DNA of 64,000 nt, from assembly GCA_012727555.1 (NCBI GenBank), contig JAAYGT010000027.1, positions 1 to 64,000 on the forward strand, given 5' to 3'. A program made the position numbers and the translations under genes. Source of the DNA: Alcaligenaceae bacterium. GTDB taxonomy: Bacteria > Pseudomonadota > Gammaproteobacteria > Burkholderiales > Burkholderiaceae_B. Positions 17,932 to 25,632 of this stretch are shown in pieces. Position 1 is the stretch's first letter. Each line of letters starts with the position of its first letter. The notes beneath the pieces are model-generated. The model had not been told where the DNA came from. It did no database searches and saw only the letters and a list, made by a program, of their open reading frames with translations.

Positions 17932-18314
17932 GCCTGCATCGTTTTTACAGCGCACAGGTACTTGACCACTTTCTGAATCCTCGTCAGGCGGGTTCGCTGT
18001 TGCCCTCTGATACCGGTGTGTCCTGGGCGCAGGCAGGTTCCGTTGAAACCGGTGGTGTGCTTGGATTCCAGGTCCGTGTCGATCGCACGGGTCATATCAC
18101 CGACACACGTTTCAGGGCGTATGGGTGCGGGGCGACCATTGCGGCCGGCTCCTGGGTGGCCGATTGGCTGCTGGGCAAATCACTGGAACAGGCGGCCCGA
18201 CTCAAGGCCGCCCCGATTGCACAGGCGCTTGACCTGCCCCCGGTAAAAATGCACTGCGCCCTATTGGCTGAAGAGGCGCTCAGTCGTGCCGTTGGCCACT
18301 TTACAGAACCTTAA
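17928..18314 (+). CDS. iscU: IscU-like Fe-S scaffold lacking the first cluster ligand
   Basis: The 128-residue protein aligns through its length with Isc[14 protein letters not shown] at the start, [13 protein letters not shown] (Cys67), [16 protein letters not shown] (LPPVK at 103-107, Cys110). In IscU an ACGD motif supplies the first cysteine ligand and a key aspartate. Here the same place reads ETGG (residues 40-43), so both are missing. Either the cluster is bound differently or the protein is a carrier or sulfur-transfer partner. It sits exactly where iscU belongs, overlapping iscS by 4 bp and followed 9 bp later by iscA. Confidence 0.85.
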   Translation: MSLHRFYSAQVLDHFLNPRQAGSLLPSDTGVSWAQAGSVETGGVLGFQVRVDRTGHITDTRFRAYGCGATIAAGSWVADWLLGKSLEQAARLKAAPIAQALDLPPVKMHCALLAEEALSRAVGHFTEP

Positions 18315-18323
18315 GGAGTCATC

Positions 18324-18647
18324 ATGGACATTACTCTCACACAGCAGGCTGCAGAACATATCAGCCGTCATATGAACAAGCGCGGCAAGGGCGTAGGCCT
18401 GCGTCTTGGTGTCAAACTGACCGGGTGTTCAGGTCTGGCCTACAAGGTTGATTTTGTCGACGAAATCAACCCCGAAGATCACGTTGTCGAGCAGTTCGGC
18501 GTTCGGGTATTTGTGGATACCAAAAGCCTGCCATTCCTTAAGGGAACGCGTATTGATTACCGCAGAGAAGGGTTGTCCGAGGGGTTCCGTTTTGAAAATC
18601 CCAATGAAAAGGCAAGCTGTGGTTGCGGTGAATCGTTCACCGTTTAA
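18324..18647 (+). CDS. iscA: A-type Fe-S carrier protein IscA
   Basis: The 107-residue HesB/IscA protein carries the three conserved cysteines: Cys35 (KLTGCSGLAY) and the C-terminal pair Cys99 and Cys101 (ASCGCGESFTV). It transfers [4Fe-4S] or [2Fe-2S] clusters from the scaffold to target enzymes. AAGGAG lies 9 nt before the ATG. The operon ends here: hscB, hscA and fdx, normally next, are absent, and the following gene is on the other strand with an 11-bp tail overlap. Confidence 0.95.
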   Translation: MDITLTQQAAEHISRHMNKRGKGVGLRLGVKLTGCSGLAYKVDFVDEINPEDHVVEQFGVRVFVDTKSLPFLKGTRIDYRREGLSEGFRFENPNEKASCGCGESFTV

Positions 18648-19008
18648 GGGCTGCCAGGGCCAGCAGGGCCCAGCCTCCCATGAACGCGAGCCCGCCCAAC
18701 GGGGTAATGGCACCCAGCCAGTGGCTGCCTGACAGCACCAGAATATAAAGGCTGCCGCTGAACACCAGAATGCCGGCAGTCAGCAAGGTGCACGCCCAGC
18801 CTTGCAGACGCACATTCAGATGCGCACTGCACGCTACAACGGCCAGCAGACCCAGGCCGTGCACCAGTTGGTACAAAACGGCCGTTTCCCAGACCGCCAG
18901 CAGGTCAGACCCGACGTGGGCTTTCAGGCCGTGTGCTCCGAAGGCGCCCGTGCCCACCCCTGTAAACAGGGCCAGGGCGCCAGCAAACAAAGAACTTCTC
19001 GGTGTCAT
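18637..19008 (-). CDS. DUF423 family inner-membrane protein
   Basis: The 123-residue protein has four predicted transmembrane segments (around residues 6-25, 40-62, 68-90 and 96-118). It shows the DUF423 features GAFGAHGLKA, WETAVLYQLVHGLGLL and an ITPLGGLAFMGGWALLA ending. The family (E. coli YgdD type) has no established function. Its 3' end overlaps iscA by 11 bp. Confidence 0.85.
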   Translation of the reverse strand: MTPRSSLFAGALALFTGVGTGAFGAHGLKAHVGSDLLAVWETAVLYQLVHGLGLLAVVACSAHLNVRLQGWACTLLTAGILVFSGSLYILVLSGSHWLGAITPLGGLAFMGGWALLALAALKR

Positions 19009-19059
19009 GGCATGTGTACGTGAATTGAGACAGCCTGCATGCTAACCCGGTATTGTGTA

Positions 19060-20214
19060 TCAGATCGCTGCGCCGCGTGTCAGGGCACGCGAAATGATTA
19101 CTTGCTGAACCTGTGAAGTGCCTTCGTACAAACGGAATAACCGGACATCGCGATAAAAGCGTTCAACCGCATATTCGCTGATGTACCCCGCGCCGCCGTG
19201 AATCTGTACGGCGCGGTCCGCCACGCGGCCGCACATTTCAGTGGCAAAGTACTTGGCGCACGAGGCCTCCATGGAAACGTCCAGACCGGAATCGCGGCGT
19301 TTGGCGGCATCGATCACCATGCATTCAGCGGCATAGATTTCGGTTTTTGAGTCAGCCAGCATGCCTTGGATCAATTGGAAATCACTGATGGGCTTGCCGA
19401 ACTGCTTGCGGTTCATGGCATAGTCAAGTGCATCGCGCAGCATGCGTTTGGCCGCACCGATGGCAATGGCAGCAATGTGCAGACGCCCTTTGTCGAGCAC
19501 TTTCATGGCCGTTTTGAAACCTGCACCTTCTTTGCCGCCGATCAGGTTTTCAGCCGGAATGCGGCAGTTTTCAAAGATGACATCCGCTGTGTGCGCGCCA
19601 CGCTGACCCATTTTTTTATCCGTTTTACCGATCGACAAGCCGGGGGTGCCTTTTTCAACAATGAAGGCAGAAATGCCACCTGCACCCTTGTTGGCCGGGT
19701 CTGTGCGTGCCATGACGGTGAAGACACCCGCTTCTGGTGCATTGGTGATGTAGCGCTTTGTGCCATTGATAATGTAGTGATCACCATCGCGTACGGCGGT
19801 GGTTTTAAGCGATGCGGCATCGGAACCGGCATCGGGTTCGGTCAGGGCAAAAGAGCCGATCAGATCGCCTGCCGCCATGCGGGGCAGGTATTTTTCTTTT
19901 TGCTCCGCGGTACCGTCAAGGAAAATGCCCATGGCGCCAATGCCATTGTTGGTACCGATATACGAACGGAAGGCAGGCGATGTCTGACCCAGTTCGAAGG
20001 CCAGACGCACTTCTTCTTCCATAGTCACACCCAAGCCACCGAATTCTTCGGGCAGCGACAAACCAAACAGTCCCAGTTCTTTCATCTGGTTCACAATGTC
20101 GGCCGGAATCATGTCGGTTTCGGCCACTTCTTCTTCGCGGGGAATGAGGACATCGTGTACGAAGCGGCGCAGGCTGTCTTCGAGAATGGTTTGAGTTTCT
20201 TGATCGCGGATCAT
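19060..20214 (-). CDS. Acyl-CoA dehydrogenase
   Basis: The 384-residue FAD flavoprotein oxidises acyl-CoA to enoyl-CoA. ALTEPDAGSDAASLKTTA and YITNAPEA form the flavin and substrate region. QLIQGMLADSKTEIYAAECMV and QIHGGAGYISEYAVERFYRDVRLFRLYEGTSQVQ are the C-terminal signatures, with the catalytic base Glu364 in LYEGTSQVQ. Overall it resembles the short/branched-chain group rather than the long-chain FadE type. The start at 20214 follows the family; upstream in-frame residues are non-homologous. A perfect 12-bp palindrome lies 37 bp upstream. No other beta-oxidation genes adjoin it. Confidence 0.9.
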   Translation of the reverse strand: MIRDQETQTILEDSLRRFVHDVLIPREEEVAETDMIPADIVNQMKELGLFGLSLPEEFGGLGVTMEEEVRLAFELGQTSPAFRSYIGTNNGIGAMGIFLDGTAEQKEKYLPRMAAGDLIGSFALTEPDAGSDAASLKTTAVRDGDHYIINGTKRYITNAPEAGVFTVMARTDPANKGAGGISAFIVEKGTPGLSIGKTDKKMGQRGAHTADVIFENCRIPAENLIGGKEGAGFKTAMKVLDKGRLHIAAIAIGAAKRMLRDALDYAMNRKQFGKPISDFQLIQGMLADSKTEIYAAECMVIDAAKRRDSGLDVSMEASCAKYFATEMCGRVADRAVQIHGGAGYISEYAVERFYRDVRLFRLYEGTSQVQQVIISRALTRGAAI

Positions 20215-20250
20215 GGCAATAACCTGTTGTCGGTAAGGAGATTCAGAACG

Positions 20251-20292
20251 GTGATAATTTACCATCCGTCTGGCCGGTTTGTAAATTATCAC
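20251..20292 (-). promoter_or_regulatory. Palindromic operator upstream of the acyl-CoA dehydrogenase
   Basis: GTGATAATTTAC (20251-20262) and GTAAATTATCAC (20281-20292) form a perfect 12-bp inverted repeat with an 18-nt G+C-richer centre. It lies between the divergent acyl-CoA dehydrogenase and thermonuclease genes. The size and position fit a TetR-family repressor site such as those controlling fatty-acid genes. No candidate regulator is encoded in the window. Confidence 0.55.
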
Positions 20293-20391
20293 TGAAACCA
20301 GCACACTGCGGATCAACGAAGGTTCCGCTCGAGGTGCCGCTTTTACTGCACCTATTTATAATGCAACGTCTGTTTATCAAGGATGTCCCGG

Positions 20392-21033
20392 GTGAATCAT
20401 CTGTTTTCAAGCTTGACACGCTCATTTGTTGGCACATTGTCACGGTCTCGGGCCCGGCGCCGCAGCCTGGGTGGGCTGGCGCTGGTTTTTTCATGTGCGG
20501 CCATTGCCTGGGTTGGCCTGGCCCCCGGCGCGCAGGCAAAATCCGAAGGCAATTACCGCTTTACCCTCGAGGGGCGGGTAGTGCAGGTGTCCGACGGAGA
20601 CACGTTCAACATGCTGGTCAATGGCCGTACCCGGCGTGTGCGCATGGCCAGCATCGATGCGCCCGAAGTCGGCAAGGGGCGTGAGCAACCGGGTCAACCC
20701 TTCAGCCAGGCATCCCGGCAGGCATTGGCCGCCCTGATCGCCGGGAAAACGGTGGTGGCCCGGTGCTACGAAGAAGACCGCTACGGGCGGTCCATTTGCG
20801 ATGTGCCGTTGTCCGAGACCGAAACCGCGAATCAGCGTATGGTTGCCCAGGGGCTTGCCTGGGCCAACATGGAAAAACGCGGTCAGTTTCTCAGAGATCC
20901 TCGCATGCCGGATCTTCAGCGTGCAGCCAGGTCGCAGGGTCTGGGCATCTGGAGCGAAACGGATCCGGTCGAGCCCTGGCGCTGGCGTTACCAGTGCTGG
21001 CGTCAGAAACAATGCGCAGGGCAGGGTGACTGA
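20392..21033 (+). CDS. Secreted or anchored thermonuclease-family (SNase-like) protein
   Basis: A staphylococcal-nuclease-like domain follows an N-terminal hydrophobic segment (GGLALVFSCAAIAWVGLAPGAQA) ending in an AxA signal-peptidase site. The domain shows VVQVSDGDTFNML, RRVRMASIDAPEV, QASRQALAALIAGKTVVARCYEEDRYGRSICDV and QRMVAQGLAWA, which keep the calcium-binding Asp and catalytic Arg and Glu pattern. It probably cleaves nucleic acid in the periplasm. The GTG at 20392 has AAGG at suitable distance; an ATG at 20383 is in frame but sits directly on that AAGG. TATAAT at 20357-20362 may be the -10. It overlaps the next gene by one base. Confidence 0.85.
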   Translation: MNHLFSSLTRSFVGTLSRSRARRRSLGGLALVFSCAAIAWVGLAPGAQAKSEGNYRFTLEGRVVQVSDGDTFNMLVNGRTRRVRMASIDAPEVGKGREQPGQPFSQASRQALAALIAGKTVVARCYEEDRYGRSICDVPLSETETANQRMVAQGLAWANMEKRGQFLRDPRMPDLQRAARSQGLGIWSETDPVEPWRWRYQCWRQKQCAGQGD

Positions 21034-23222
21034 TGCCTGACGCCAAGGTTTTCTTGCGGGGGCTTGTGGCGGCTTTACTGATGGTGCTGGCCGGGTGTTC
21101 GCCAGAACCGGTCAACAGCCCCTACAGCCCTGATGCACTGGCTGAAAACACTTTGTTCACGGCCTTCACCCAGCGCTCCCCCAAGCACCTTGATCCGGCC
21201 AGTTCCTATTCCACCGACGAATCATCGTTCACCTATGCTATCTACGAACCGCTCTACGGTTACCACTATCTGAAACGACCGTACACACTGGTGCCGCGCG
21301 CGGCAGCCTCTATCGATCCACCCGTGTATCTCGATGCCGACGGCAAGGTGTTGTCGCCCGAGGCGCCCGGTGAAGAGGTTGCCATCAGTGTTTACGATAT
21401 TCGCGTTCGGCCGGGTATTCTGTTTCAGCCGCATCCGGCTTTTGCCCGTGAAGCGAATGGCCAGTACACGTATTGGCCCATCACGCCACAGGCCCTTAAT
21501 GGCCGGTATTCAATCACCGATTTTCCTGAAACGGGCACCCGTGCACTGACAGCACACGACTACGTGTATGCTTTCCGGCGCCTTGCCAGCCCTCGCGTTG
21601 TTTCGCCGGTGTTTGGTGTCATGGCTGAACACGTTGAAGGCATGAAAGACTACGCGGATCACCTCAAGTCGCTGGATGCCAAAGGCAGTAGTGCAGCAAA
21701 CCGGTCTGTCTGGCTCGATCTTCGTTCCCATGGGTTCTCCGGCGTGCAGGCGCTCGATGAGCACACCGTGCGTATTCGGGTACTGGGTAAATATCCTCAG
21801 TTCAAGTACTGGCTCGCCATGACCTTCACGGCGCCCGTGCCCTGGGAAGCTGACCGTTTCTATCATCAGCCGGGCATGGCGGAACACAACCTGTCACTTA
21901 ACACCTGGCCTGTAGGCACTGGACCTTACATGATGGCGGAATCGGTGGTGAACCGACGTCATGTGCTGGTCAGGAATCCGAATTTCAGGGGCGAACCCTA
22001 TCCGTGTGAAGGCGAACCCGAAGATGCAGGCCTGGGGTTGCTGGCCGACTGCGGGAAAATGACTCCGTTCATTGATCGCGTTGTGTTTTCGCTTGAAAAA
22101 GAAAGTGTGCCATTGATGGGCAAGTTTCTGCAGGGCTACTACGACATTCCCCAGGTGGACCGTGGCGATTATGGCGTGGCCATGAAAGTGGCGGCCAACG
22201 ATTCTGCCGCCAAGGCCGCCCTGTACAAAGAGCGGGATCTGCAATTGCGCAGTGCACCTGAAGCCCAGATAACGTATTTCGGTTTCAACTGGCTGGATCC
22301 GGTGGTCGGGCAGGGCAATACCCCCGAACAGGCCGAGCGTAACCGTCTGCTGCGTCAGGCCATCAGTATTGCGTTCGATTGGGAACAGTATGTGGCCATT
22401 TTCCAGAACGATGAAGCGGATGTCGCGTACGGTCCCGTTCCGCCGGGTGTGCCCGGGTATCAGCCTGCACCTCAGGGTTTGAATACCCGGGTTTATCAGT
22501 GGCATGATCAACGTGCCGTTCGTCGATCACTGGATGAAGCCCGTGACTTGTTGGCCAGGGCCGGGTATCCGGGTGGGCGTGATGAGCGTACCGGGCAACC
22601 GCTGATTCTGTATTTTGATTCGGCCGGGGGCATGGGTTCCAGCCCAACACTTGACTGGATGCGACGCCAGTTGGCTGCGCTTGATATTCAGCTTGAAATC
22701 CGGGCCACCGACTACAACCGCTTCCAGGACAAAATGCGTAGCGGCAGTGCCCAGATGTATATGTGGGGCTGGGTGGCCGATTATCCGGATCCGGAAAATT
22801 TCCTGTTTCTGTTGTATGGTCCGAATGCGAAGGCCCTGACAGGGGGCGAGAACGCGTCAAATTACCGTAATCCCGATTTTGACCGTCTGTTCGAGCACAT
22901 GCGCTATCTGGATGATGGTCCGGAAAAAGAAGCGCTGGTCCATGAAATGATTCGCATCGCACAGTACGATGCCCCCTGGATGTTCGGTTTCTACCCAAAA
23001 TCGGGCGGCGCTTACCAGTCGTGGGTGGGTAATGCCAAGCCGGGCCAAATGGTCAGGAATACCTTGCAGTATCTGCGTATTGATCCGCACCGCAGGGTAC
23101 AACTGACCACCCGCTGGAATGCGCCTGTGTGGTGGCCCCTGGGGTTGCTGGCCGGCTTGCTGGGCGCAGGCGCCCTGATGGTGGCCTGGCTGGCCTGGCA
23201 GCGTGACAGGAGGGTGCCATGA
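21033..23222 (+). CDS. ABC transporter substrate-binding lipoprotein (peptide/OppA-DppA family)
   Basis: The 729-residue SBP_bac_5 protein starts with a lipobox (LVAALLMVLAGC, Cys22). It continues with the extracytoplasmic solute-binding fold (LTAHDYVYAFRRLASPRVVSP, VGTGPYMM, RLLRQAISIAFDWEQYV, YMWGWVADYPDPENFLFLLYGPN). It is larger than usual OppA proteins. It also ends with a second hydrophobic segment (WWPLGLLAGLLGAGALMVAWLAW) and a basic tail, so it may be anchored at both ends. The order SBP, permease, permease, double ATPase with 1-4 bp overlaps (ATGA, TAATG) makes a complete importer operon. The substrate is probably oligopeptides, but this is unproven. Confidence 0.9.
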   Translation: MPDAKVFLRGLVAALLMVLAGCSPEPVNSPYSPDALAENTLFTAFTQRSPKHLDPASSYSTDESSFTYAIYEPLYGYHYLKRPYTLVPRAAASIDPPVYLDADGKVLSPEAPGEEVAISVYDIRVRPGILFQPHPAFAREANGQYTYWPITPQALNGRYSITDFPETGTRALTAHDYVYAFRRLASPRVVSPVFGVMAEHVEGMKDYADHLKSLDAKGSSAANRSVWLDLRSHGFSGVQALDEHTVRIRVLGKYPQFKYWLAMTFTAPVPWEADRFYHQPGMAEHNLSLNTWPVGTGPYMMAESVVNRRHVLVRNPNFRGEPYPCEGEPEDAGLGLLADCGKMTPFIDRVVFSLEKESVPLMGKFLQGYYDIPQVDRGDYGVAMKVAANDSAAKAALYKERDLQLRSAPEAQITYFGFNWLDPVVGQGNTPEQAERNRLLRQAISIAFDWEQYVAIFQNDEADVAYGPVPPGVPGYQPAPQGLNTRVYQWHDQRAVRRSLDEARDLLARAGYPGGRDERTGQPLILYFDSAGGMGSSPTLDWMRRQLAALDIQLEIRATDYNRFQDKMRSGSAQMYMWGWVADYPDPENFLFLLYGPNAKALTGGENASNYRNPDFDRLFEHMRYLDDGPEKEALVHEMIRIAQYDAPWMFGFYPKSGGAYQSWVGNAKPGQMVRNTLQYLRIDPHRRVQLTTRWNAPVWWPLGLLAGLLGAGALMVAWLAWQRDRRVP

Positions 23223-24196
23223 TTGCGTATAGTCTGCGTCGTCTTGTGTATGGCGTGTTTATTCTGCTGGGTGTGAATCTGCTGACTTTTGTGCTGTTTT
23301 TTGCCGTCAACACACCCGACGACATGGCCCGGTTGTCGATCGGCGGCCAGCGCGTCAACCAGGAGGCCATCGAGCGCTGGAAAATTGACCGTGGCTACGA
23401 CAAACCCCTGTTCTACAACGATCAGGTCCAGGGTATCGCCCGCTTCACAGACACCATTTTTCACGACCGCTCGCTACCCTTGTTGCGGTTCGATTTTGGT
23501 TTTTCCGATGAAGGGCGCGATATCGGACACGAAATTCGCAGCCGCATGGGGCCCAGTCTGGCACTTGCCGTCCCCACCTTCGTGCTGGGGCTGACGGTGT
23601 GTGTGCTTTTTTCGTTGCTGCTGGTGTATTTCAAAAGTACCCCGCTCGACTTCGCCGGCGTGGTGCTGTGTGTGGTTTTGTTGTCCATTTCGGGGCTTTT
23701 CTACATTATTGCGGGCCAGTGGTTGTTTGCCAAAACCCTGAACTGGGTTCCCTATTCGGGTTATGTGGCTGGCCTGGATGCCTGGCGTTTTCTGGTGTTG
23801 CCGGTCGTGGTCGGCGTGGTCTCCGGCCTGGGGGCGCAGGCTCGTTTTTACCGCACACTTTTTCTTGAAGAAGCCGGCAAAGATTACGTACGTACCGCCC
23901 GGGCCAAAGGCCTGCGTGAATCGGCCGTGCTGATGCGCCATGTGTTTCGCAATGCCTTGTTGCCCATACTGACCGGCACGGTCTCGGCCATTCCCTTGTT
24001 GTTCATGGGCAGTCTGATTGCCGAGTCGTTTTTCGGCATTCCCGGGCTGGGCAGCTACACCATTGACGCCATCAATGCCCAGGATTTCTCCATCGTCCGG
24101 GCCATGGTTTTTCTTGGGTCCAGCCTGTCCATTCTGGGCTTGTTGCTGGCGGATCTTTCTTACACGCTGGCCGATCCGCGTGTACGTTTCGGGTAA
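23219..24196 (+). CDS. ABC transporter permease (OppB/DppB type)
   Basis: The 325-residue inner-membrane permease has one N-terminal helix (IAYSLRRLVYGVFILLGVNLLTFVLFF), a periplasmic loop and about five further helices. The EAA loop that meets the ATPase is GKDYVRTARAKGLRESAVLMRHVFRNALLPI. The C-terminus ends DLSYTLADPRVRFG, typical of this family. It overlaps the binding-protein gene by 4 bp and is followed 5 bp later by the second permease gene. Confidence 0.93.
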   Translation: MIAYSLRRLVYGVFILLGVNLLTFVLFFAVNTPDDMARLSIGGQRVNQEAIERWKIDRGYDKPLFYNDQVQGIARFTDTIFHDRSLPLLRFDFGFSDEGRDIGHEIRSRMGPSLALAVPTFVLGLTVCVLFSLLLVYFKSTPLDFAGVVLCVVLLSISGLFYIIAGQWLFAKTLNWVPYSGYVAGLDAWRFLVLPVVVGVVSGLGAQARFYRTLFLEEAGKDYVRTARAKGLRESAVLMRHVFRNALLPILTGTVSAIPLLFMGSLIAESFFGIPGLGSYTIDAINAQDFSIVRAMVFLGSSLSILGLLLADLSYTLADPRVRFG

Positions 24197-24201
24197 GTGG
24201 C

Positions 24202-25632
24202 ATGCCAAAGATCGTTGTTCTCTGGACTGATTTTTTTGTGGCAACCCTGGTCGTGCTGGGCGTGGTGTATGTGTTTCGCGTTCGGCGCTCTGCCGCGCTG
24301 CGGGCAACCTGGGCCTATGTCGGGCGCTCGGGGGCAGCCTTGTCGGCCGCTACCGTGCTGGCCTGTTTTGTGCTGATCGGGGTGCTGGATTCACTTCATT
24401 ACCGCCCGCTGTTGCCACCGGCGCCTGGTGTCACGGTAACAGAGCCTGTGTATGCGCCCGTACCGCGTTCAGCTCTCGATACCCTGCTGTCACTGACCCG
24501 GTTACCCGACCGCGAAAAGACTTATTCCTCACCTTTGGCACTGCATCAGTTCACCAAGGAAACACGCCTGGAAAACGGTGTACCTGTACGTGACTTTCCA
24601 CGTTTGCAGCATGCAGGGCAAGGCATTACGCCCGAAACACATCAGGCGGATATTTTGCAGCGCGTGGTCCAGGGCCTGGTGTCTGGTCTTGTGCTTGCAG
24701 GATGTGCAGGGCTTGTGATGACCCTTTGTTTTTTGCGGTCTGCGGGCGGTTTCGGGGCGGCATTTCATTATTGGTGGACAGGGCAGTCCGGTGTGGCCTG
24801 GCGGGTAGTGTGGCTGACCCTGACCGTGCTTGCCCTGGTGGTTTCCGTTGTGCTTTCCCTGGCAGCCAATTACCATGTGCTGGGTACCGACCGCACGGGT
24901 AATGATGTTGTGTGGCAATGTCTGAAAAGCATACGCACGGCGCTTGTGATTGGTACGCTCACAACGTTCGCCATGATTCCCCCAGCCCTTTGCTTTGGCA
25001 TTGCGGCCGGCTATTTTCGCGGCTGGGTCGATGACCTCATCCAGTATGTTTACACCACCCTGACGTCGATACCCGGTGTGTTGCTGATCGCCGCCTGTGT
25101 GCTCATGATGCAGGTTTATATTGACAACAATCCGGCACTTTTCGATACCTTGGCTGCGCGTGCCGATGTCAGGTTGTTCATGTTGTGCCTGATCCTTGGT
25201 CTCACAGGTTGGGCAGGTCTGTGCCGTTTGCTGCGTGCTGAAACCCTCAAGCTGCGCGAGCTTGACTACATTCAGGCTGCCCGGGCATTTGGTGTGGGTC
25301 ATTTGACCATCATGGTGCGCCATCTTTTGCCTAATCTCATGCATATTGTGCTGATCACGCTGGTGCTGGAATTTTCCGGTCTGGTGCTCTATGAAGCCGT
25401 GTTGTCTTACCTTGGTATCGGGGTGGATCCCGCCACACCCTCATTCGGTACCATGATCGATGCCGCCCGGCTGGAAATGTCGCGTGATCCCATGGTGTGG
25501 TGGAATCTGGCCGGTGCCTTTCTGTTTTTGCTGACACTGGTGCTGTCGGCCAACATTCTGGCCGATGCCGTTCAGGATGCATTTGATCCGCGCATGCGAC
25601 GGTTTCGTCCGCTTAAAAAGGGGCTTGCATAA
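24202..25632 (+). CDS. ABC transporter permease (OppC/DppC type), long form
   Basis: The 476-residue permease is longer than the usual 280-300 residues because of an N-terminal region with two or three extra hydrophobic segments and a periplasmic stretch. The core has HVLGTDRTGNDVVWQCLKSIRTALVIG, the EAA loop ELDYIQAARAFGVGHLTIMVRHLLPNLMHI and the C-terminal ILADAVQDAFDPRMRR. It forms the translocation pore with the preceding permease. Its stop overlaps the ATPase start (TAATG). Confidence 0.92.
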   Translation: MPKIVVLWTDFFVATLVVLGVVYVFRVRRSAALRATWAYVGRSGAALSAATVLACFVLIGVLDSLHYRPLLPPAPGVTVTEPVYAPVPRSALDTLLSLTRLPDREKTYSSPLALHQFTKETRLENGVPVRDFPRLQHAGQGITPETHQADILQRVVQGLVSGLVLAGCAGLVMTLCFLRSAGGFGAAFHYWWTGQSGVAWRVVWLTLTVLALVVSVVLSLAANYHVLGTDRTGNDVVWQCLKSIRTALVIGTLTTFAMIPPALCFGIAAGYFRGWVDDLIQYVYTTLTSIPGVLLIAACVLMMQVYIDNNPALFDTLAARADVRLFMLCLILGLTGWAGLCRLLRAETLKLRELDYIQAARAFGVGHLTIMVRHLLPNLMHIVLITLVLEFSGLVLYEAVLSYLGIGVDPATPSFGTMIDAARLEMSRDPMVWWNLAGAFLFLLTLVLSANILADAVQDAFDPRMRRFRPLKKGLA

